A DNA stretch of 64,000 bases from Gigaspora margarita (lineage: Eukaryota > Glomeromycota > Glomeromycetes > Diversisporales > Gigasporaceae). Of this stretch, positions 59,104-64,000 are shown one piece after another. Under the pieces are notes generated by a model, which was not told where the DNA came from, searched no databases, and saw only the letters and a list, made by a program, of their open reading frames with translations. Positions within the stretch are counted from its first letter, which is position 1. Every line of letters begins with the position of its first letter. The position numbers were made by a program, and so were the translations under genes. The stretch lies in contig WTPW01000404.1 in the NCBI GenBank assembly GCA_009809945.1, positions 79,305 through 143,304 on the forward strand, in the 5' to 3' direction.

Positions 59104-59543
59104 ATGATGGCATTGACTTCAGTAGCAAGATTTCGAAGAAGGGAACCTAAGTCTACTTCTTTTTCTTTTGTAGATCCAAGCTCAGCACTTTCAAAAGGCT
59201 CTTTCAGAATGTAATACGAGTTAAGAATCTCCTCCTCTGGACCTTTCGTATTCTGGGACTTTGAAGAAACTTTCAGCGCAGCAACTACATGTGGCGCTAA
59301 AGGCAGACTTTTTATGGACGGGATTATATATGGGGGCAAGTACACAATATTTTCTTCTTCCTCTTGTATTATTTCTTCTAAGACTTCTAACACAAATTCC
59401 AGAGCTTGAAGAATTTGTTTGTCATCTAGCACACAGTTTCTAAAGGCTTCATTAATGATTTTCTGTGCTTTAGCAGCTTGTTCTTCAGTGAGTACGGCAA
59501 AAAGGGCAGTACATGTTTCATCCAGGTAGGTCACTTGTAGCAC
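59100..59543 (-). CDS. Helical, unrecognised frame of the LTR element
   Basis: 147 codons; the first half is predicted helical (LTEEQAAKAQKIINEAF, ILQALEFVLEVLEEIIQEEE), followed by a Pro-rich stretch (YLPPYIIPSIKSLPLAPHVV). It resembles no family I know. It lies centrally between the LTRs on the element's own strand, where gag would be expected, so it could be a divergent structural protein or a captured sequence. Confidence 0.5.
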   Translation of the reverse strand: MLQVTYLDETCTALFAVLTEEQAAKAQKIINEAFRNCVLDDKQILQALEFVLEVLEEIIQEEEENIVYLPPYIIPSIKSLPLAPHVVAALKVSSKSQNTKGPEEEILNSYYILKEPFESAELGSTKEKEVDLGSLLRNLATEVNAII

Positions 59544-59972
59544 TTATTAACATCATGGCCTTTTTTCTTATAGTAGGTACACTTTATTTCTTTCGCGGAC
59601 TTCGTCTGGCCGATTGGGAGTTTCGAGAGTTCCACACGGCTTGCTGGTTTTGGGTCGCTTTTGTTTGGGCGGCAACTCGTCATTGGTTAAATATTGGCGG
59701 TGGGTATATGTCGTACATTTTTTTTTTTAGGCAAGAACAGAATTTTGTAGGAACGGCTTCACGGCGAATTCAAACAAAATAAACAAAAACAGGTGGACCT
59801 GTTCGTCGGTCTGAAAAAAAACAAAAACAAAACAAACAAACAAACAAATGAGCGCACTGTTCCATCAATGCCTCAAAAACTAACAAAAACAAAGATAAAA
59901 CAAAAAAGGGGAAAATATTGCCATATTCGCAAATTCATGCAGGTATTTCGAATCTCGCAGTTACTACCAAAT

Positions 59973-60759
59973 TGTTAAAGGTGGAAATCCAGGCTGGCAT
60001 CATGGGACGGACAACCACCAACCACCAAGACCAAAAAAACACTTCACGATATACCCAATGGTAAGAGGCGGCACGATTTGGCAAGGCTAAGGCGTATCGG
60101 GTATAAGGTGAGCACATGGCACAGTTTATTTTATTTAACAAGGGACAAAGAAACCAAGATTGGTTTATCTTTATTTACAGAACAAGTAACGACACACTTC
60201 AATTCAATGCCACTCAATAGTATATTTCTCGATCATTTTATACTATTTTAATTCTAATGGGATTTCTAATTTTTATCCTTAATCCCACAATTTTTCCCAC
60301 TCGAATGGCAAAATCACGCCATATCGAATCTTCTCTAATCTTGCATTTAATGTCCTTCCCAATTTAGTCGATTTCATTCAATCAGTGGGCTGTGCGCAGA
60401 ACTGGTTTTCTAACGGGTGATCAGCGGGTGATCACAGTGCCTTTATGGGAACTCCGGCAAAATCGATGTCACGTGTTTCCGACCCATCCATTTCTACCTC
60501 CGAATTTTACAGGAGGGTCACCAAAATTCCGGGTCGGATGTGCCGGATCCAGGTCGGCATTTAGTCCTAGTTGTTAGCAGGTTCTGTAGTAAAATTATCA
60601 GCTGGGCATTTTTTACTTAATGAATGGATATGATTTATTAGTAAAATTTTTTATGATCATGGGGCAAAATTGATCAATTCCGATCCAGCCGACTATGATT
60701 CCGACGTACCCGACCCGGAATTTTGGGGATCCTCCTGTATGAATTTTCTACCTCCAACA
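59973..60759 (-). repeat. LTR (5' end of the minus-strand element), interrupted
   Basis: Partner of 57583-58113; longer because the element at 60508-60739 is inserted close to its outer end. It contains a TATAAAATGATCGAG-like promoter motif on the minus strand. Confidence 0.87.
60508..60739. mobile_element. Miniature element inserted in the LTR
   Basis: Ends TACAGGAGGGTCACCAAAAT and the inverse TACAGGAGGATCCCCAAAAT, continuing into TCCGGGTCGG on both sides (about 30 bases). The flanks CGAATTTT and TGAATTTT suggest an 8-bp duplication. CG-rich, non-coding. Confidence 0.82.
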
Positions 60760-61900
60760 ATACAAACCAACTTAACCACATATGCATCACCGTGTAGCTC
60801 ATAAGTTTTGTAATAGAAATTATGATAATTTCAACACAATCTAACTCATAGTTAGCTACTACAGTAAAGTTATGGCTGGTGATAAGGTGAAATTATAAAA
60901 ATTAATAAATTAATAAATATAAAGAATCTTTAAATATAGGGTCTTGAAATTTATATAAGAATGCCCGAACTTTGTTACTGTTGATGAATAAGTTTTTTAA
61001 GATAATTATTTAACAATCACGAGAAAAAAGGCACTTAAAGTGCTACAGAATGGAAAAATTAAATAGCCGAAGTTATATTTAACTATATAAAACTTTAAAA
61101 AACAAAAAAAATTAACATTCATATCATTTTGATTAAATAGATGCCTATAATAACGATAATGTAAAATAAGCTATATCGAGTAAATAAAAGAAAAGAACGA
61201 CCATAGCGATCTCCTAAAGGGTTTATAAATAAAAAATAATAAAAATAAAAAATAATGAGATAAATTTTAATTTACCGAATACATCTACCGTAATAAGTAG
61301 AAACTACTAAAAAACAACTTACACTAATTCGCTATAGAACTACCTATATTAAAATTCCATACTAACATTTCGATACACAGAAATTAATTATTTCGCATAG
61401 CTCACTGCATTTGAACGACGTGATTCTTGATTTGATACAAATTGATTCTTTATTACAGTATTACAGTTACAAAATTACAGAAAATATTCTTGTTACAATT
61501 TGATTATTCTATAAAGAATAATTTGATGGCATAACCGGGCAGAGCATATTGACAGTATTGAAGATCGTTGGGTAATTTGAACTACCAAATCCAATTGGTC
61601 TTGTCTTACTGATAATTTAAATTTCTATACATGTAAAATTTGATCGAACAAAATACGCACGATTCGGAAAGAAATCCATTTTTAGTATAGGTCTATTTAT
61701 TTAAGATATAATTTATTTAAATTATAATTTTATTTAAAATATAATCCTTTATTTAAAATATAATTTATTTGAATATATAATATATGTTTATTCAGAGTAA
61801 AAAAAAATAAAAAATAAAAAAAGAAGATATTAAAGGAAAACATTAAGATTCACTTTTCTATCTCAAACCAATACACTTTTCTAAAATAATGATCTAAATC
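60760..61900. other. Satellite remnant, then AT-rich spacer
   Basis: 60760-60880 holds the last satellite unit(s) seen at 55100-56341 (AATACAAACCAACTTAACCA). The rest, down to the P450 stop, is AT-rich with A/T homopolymer runs and ATTTAAAATATAATT repeats at 61700-61790. No gene recognised. Confidence 0.5.
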
Positions 61901-64000
61901 TTAATTTACAGTTTCCTTTCTATTCTCAAACACCAAAGCAACATTTAACGGTGCAGGGAATGGTCCCAAATATCTTCTTTTAGGTCCAATCTCCTCAGTA
62001 TCAGTTCTAACGTCATATTTTAACATAACTTTATGTAAAAACATTTTAATCTCATTAATTACAAAAGATCTACCTGGACATGCATGTTTTCCACCTCCAA
62101 ATACTAAAAAATTACGTTCGAGTTTTGTTGCTGAAGAATTACGTTTCAGATGACGGTATGCATCAAATTCTGTGGGATTTTGGCCTTGAAGTTCTTCATT
62201 ATTATTTGTATCAACAAAGTTTAAATAGACTATGCGACCTATGATTTTATGAGAAAAAAATATAAAAATGGTTATGATTTGAAAATTAAGAGAGTATCAA
62301 TCAAGAAAAAAAAGAAGATTACCACTTGGAACTTGATATCCATTAGCAAATGCATAATAAGATTTTGAAATACATTTGTGCAGCAAACCAACTATTGGAC
62401 CATTAGAAAATCTTAAAGATTCTTTGACAAAACTATCCAACTTCACCATTCTGGCAATATCATCAGATGTAAGTTCATTTCCATTATATTGTTTATTAAT
62501 TTCTTGAGCCTCCTGATATAATTCTTGCCTATATTGTTTTTTTTCTGCCAAATCTAATTTTCAAATAAAATATAAGTATTATGGAATTAAATATATTTTA
62601 TAATAAAAATAGAATATGAAAAACCATATAAAGCATGGGTAAGACCAAGATTCGTAGTTCCCATAGTAGAAAAAATAAACCGACCAATTGCACTAGCAAT
62701 ATAATCATAATTTACATTATTTGGATCGAGATCAGGAGTTATTTCAGGATCATCTAAGTAGCATTGTAATGCGTCTAACTATTTTTTTTTTTTTNTTTTA
62801 ATTAAAAATTAAGTTAAATAATTTATACATTTCACATACTGTAACACTAATATATAGATAGCTTACTGGTGCAACCCAAGCATCACCTAATCTCTTTTTA
62901 TCATAAAGACGTTTTTTGAAATTGCTTTTTTATGTTTTGAAAATGGATTCCATCCAAACCTTAAGGGAAGTCTGTTAGTTGAAATAAATAATTTAATGCT
63001 GTTTTTGATAGTACATAAAATAACCGAATTCTAAATTTTTAAGGTCTTTTGTTTCAAAAAAAAAAGTAAAATAAACGTACGTAACAAGTTGTTGATGAAG
63101 CCAGGGATGTATAAAAGATAATACAGGTGGTATAAATTACATTTTTATAATTGAAAGTGATACGTCTGTAAAAGCTTCTAATATTTCTTTATTATTGTAA
63201 CATTCCTAATTTTTTATCATAAAGATACTTAAGTTAATGATGAGAACTTATTATATAAAAAATAAAAACACTAATACATACATCACCAACAATAATATTA
63301 GCAATTGGAATTGCAATAATCTCTGAAAAGGTTTTACTTGGATCACGGACATGAATAATCTTCGGCTCTAACAAGAAATAAAATTCCTTTTAAATCTCAT
63401 ATGAGAAATTGAAAGTTGAAGGCTTAAAAACTTACCAACACATTCGCCAATATGAAGGTCTATAGCCTTAATAATATTTTTTTGTAGCCTACTTATGAGT
63501 TGTTTTAATTTCCCTGCGATATGTTCTTTTACTATTTTATCATTTTTCTCAGGAATCGAAGCAGGCTTAAATATCAAATGTAATGGTATTTGCTATTTTT
63601 AAAATTGAAAGAATGATTTAGTACATATAGTATATAATATCTGAAAGACTATAGCATTCATTAAAAATTTTTTAATTACTATTTTTATGCCTTCACGAAA
63701 ACTAAAATCTTGATCTTTCCTTAATACTTCATGAGTTGTTTCCTTTCCGACTATAGTCAGTATTTGACCGAATACATATAACGAAAATGTCTCGCCATAC
63801 TATTATTAAGAAATTATCAATTATTAGTTCGTGATAGAAAAAATTATTTTTATTCATTTATTGATTTATTTATTTTTTTTAAAAAAAATAGAAATAAAAC
63901 CTTTTCACGAGATTCAAAAATTAATTTCTCGCAATCCATTAAAAATCTCCAAGTATGTCCAATAATTGGAAATCGATAATAGGCTAGGGGTGGTTCATTC
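61901..64000 (-). pseudogene. Cytochrome P450, 3' part, probably disrupted
   Basis: A haem-thiolate monooxygenase gene that runs off the right edge. Exons on the minus strand, with GT-AG junctions, are 64000-63901, 63799-63680, 63592-63436, 63367-63282, 63205-63081, 62971-62867, 62778-62625, 62553-62323 and 62238-61901. Landmarks: PPLAYYRFPIIGHTWRF near the N-terminus; an I-helix region FIFSTMGTTNLGLTHALY; the K-helix ExxR in VKESLRFS; and the haem-binding loop FGGGKHACPG with its Cys ligand, then the stop at 61901. Two defects are visible: an in-frame TAA at 63137-63139 (after SLSIIKM), and a change of frame in the exon 62867-62971, between NPFSKHKK and KKRLGDAWVAP. The gene is probably a pseudogene, but draft-sequence errors (an N lies at 62795) could be responsible. 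The substrate is unknown. Confidence 0.8.

Larger units (their letters stand above)
57583..60759 (-). mobile_element. Non-autonomous LTR retroelement without pol
   Basis: Direct repeats at 57583-58113 and 59973-60759 bound a 3.2 kb element read on the minus strand. After the LTR at the high-coordinate end, the minus strand reads TTTGGTAGTAACTGCGAGAT. This is nearly the same primer-binding-like sequence as in the Gypsy element at 9211-16949. A purine-rich GGTGGAGTAAAG precedes the other LTR. ATAC/AATAC flanks suggest a 4-5 bp duplication within the satellite. No protease, reverse transcriptase or integrase is present; two unrecognised frames occupy the middle. By eye the LTRs differ at about one position in ten, so the copy is old. 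Miniature elements sit at 58423-58621 and inside one LTR at 60508-60739. Confidence 0.85.

Overview
The window looks like gene-poor, repeat-rich nuclear DNA of an arbuscular mycorrhizal fungus (Glomeromycotina, Rhizophagus-like). This is inferred from very AT-rich sequence, short GT-AG introns, two members of the large F-box/leucine-rich family of these fungi, a glomeromycete-type cytochrome P450, and dense MULE, hAT, Ty3/Gypsy and miniature DNA elements. A few N bases mark it as draft assembly.

Layout. 1-3000: a complex tandem repeat whose larger unit was amplified after a miniature transposon had landed in it. 4170-6727 (-): a decayed MULE transposase. 7519-9010: miniature elements, AT-rich minisatellite and a nested palindrome. 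9211-16949 (+): a broken Ty3/Gypsy LTR retrotransposon with both LTRs, carrying a hAT-type insertion. 16950-26600: mostly non-coding, with minisatellites, a duplicated repeat and small inverted-repeat elements. 26647-29115 (+): a secreted S41-family peptidase gene in five exons. 29560-33122: degenerate tandem repeats and a 1.4 kb element with terminal inverted repeats of about 400 bp. 33652-35175 (-) and 49313-50821 (-): the two F-box genes, which share a promoter block of ACGT repeats beside a TATA-like box. 37672-40943 (-): a decayed hAT transposase split by a tRNA-headed SINE with a perfect 17-bp target duplication. 43265-47450: minisatellites and a roughly 110-bp satellite with several insertions. 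51419-57496: a run of non-autonomous hAT elements with 8-bp target duplications. 55100-60880: the same satellite in opposite orientation, interrupted by a hAT element and by a 3.2 kb LTR element lacking pol. 61901-64000 (-): the 3' part of a cytochrome P450 gene, running off the edge and probably broken.

Only four loci look like host genes (S41 peptidase, two F-box proteins, P450) and they form no evident pathway. Most of the window is a record of non-autonomous elements using transposases encoded elsewhere. Paired repeats here differ mainly by transitions at CpG sites, which fits decay of methylated cytosine. I found no free-standing rRNA or tRNA gene, no CRISPR array and no obviously new multi-gene system.
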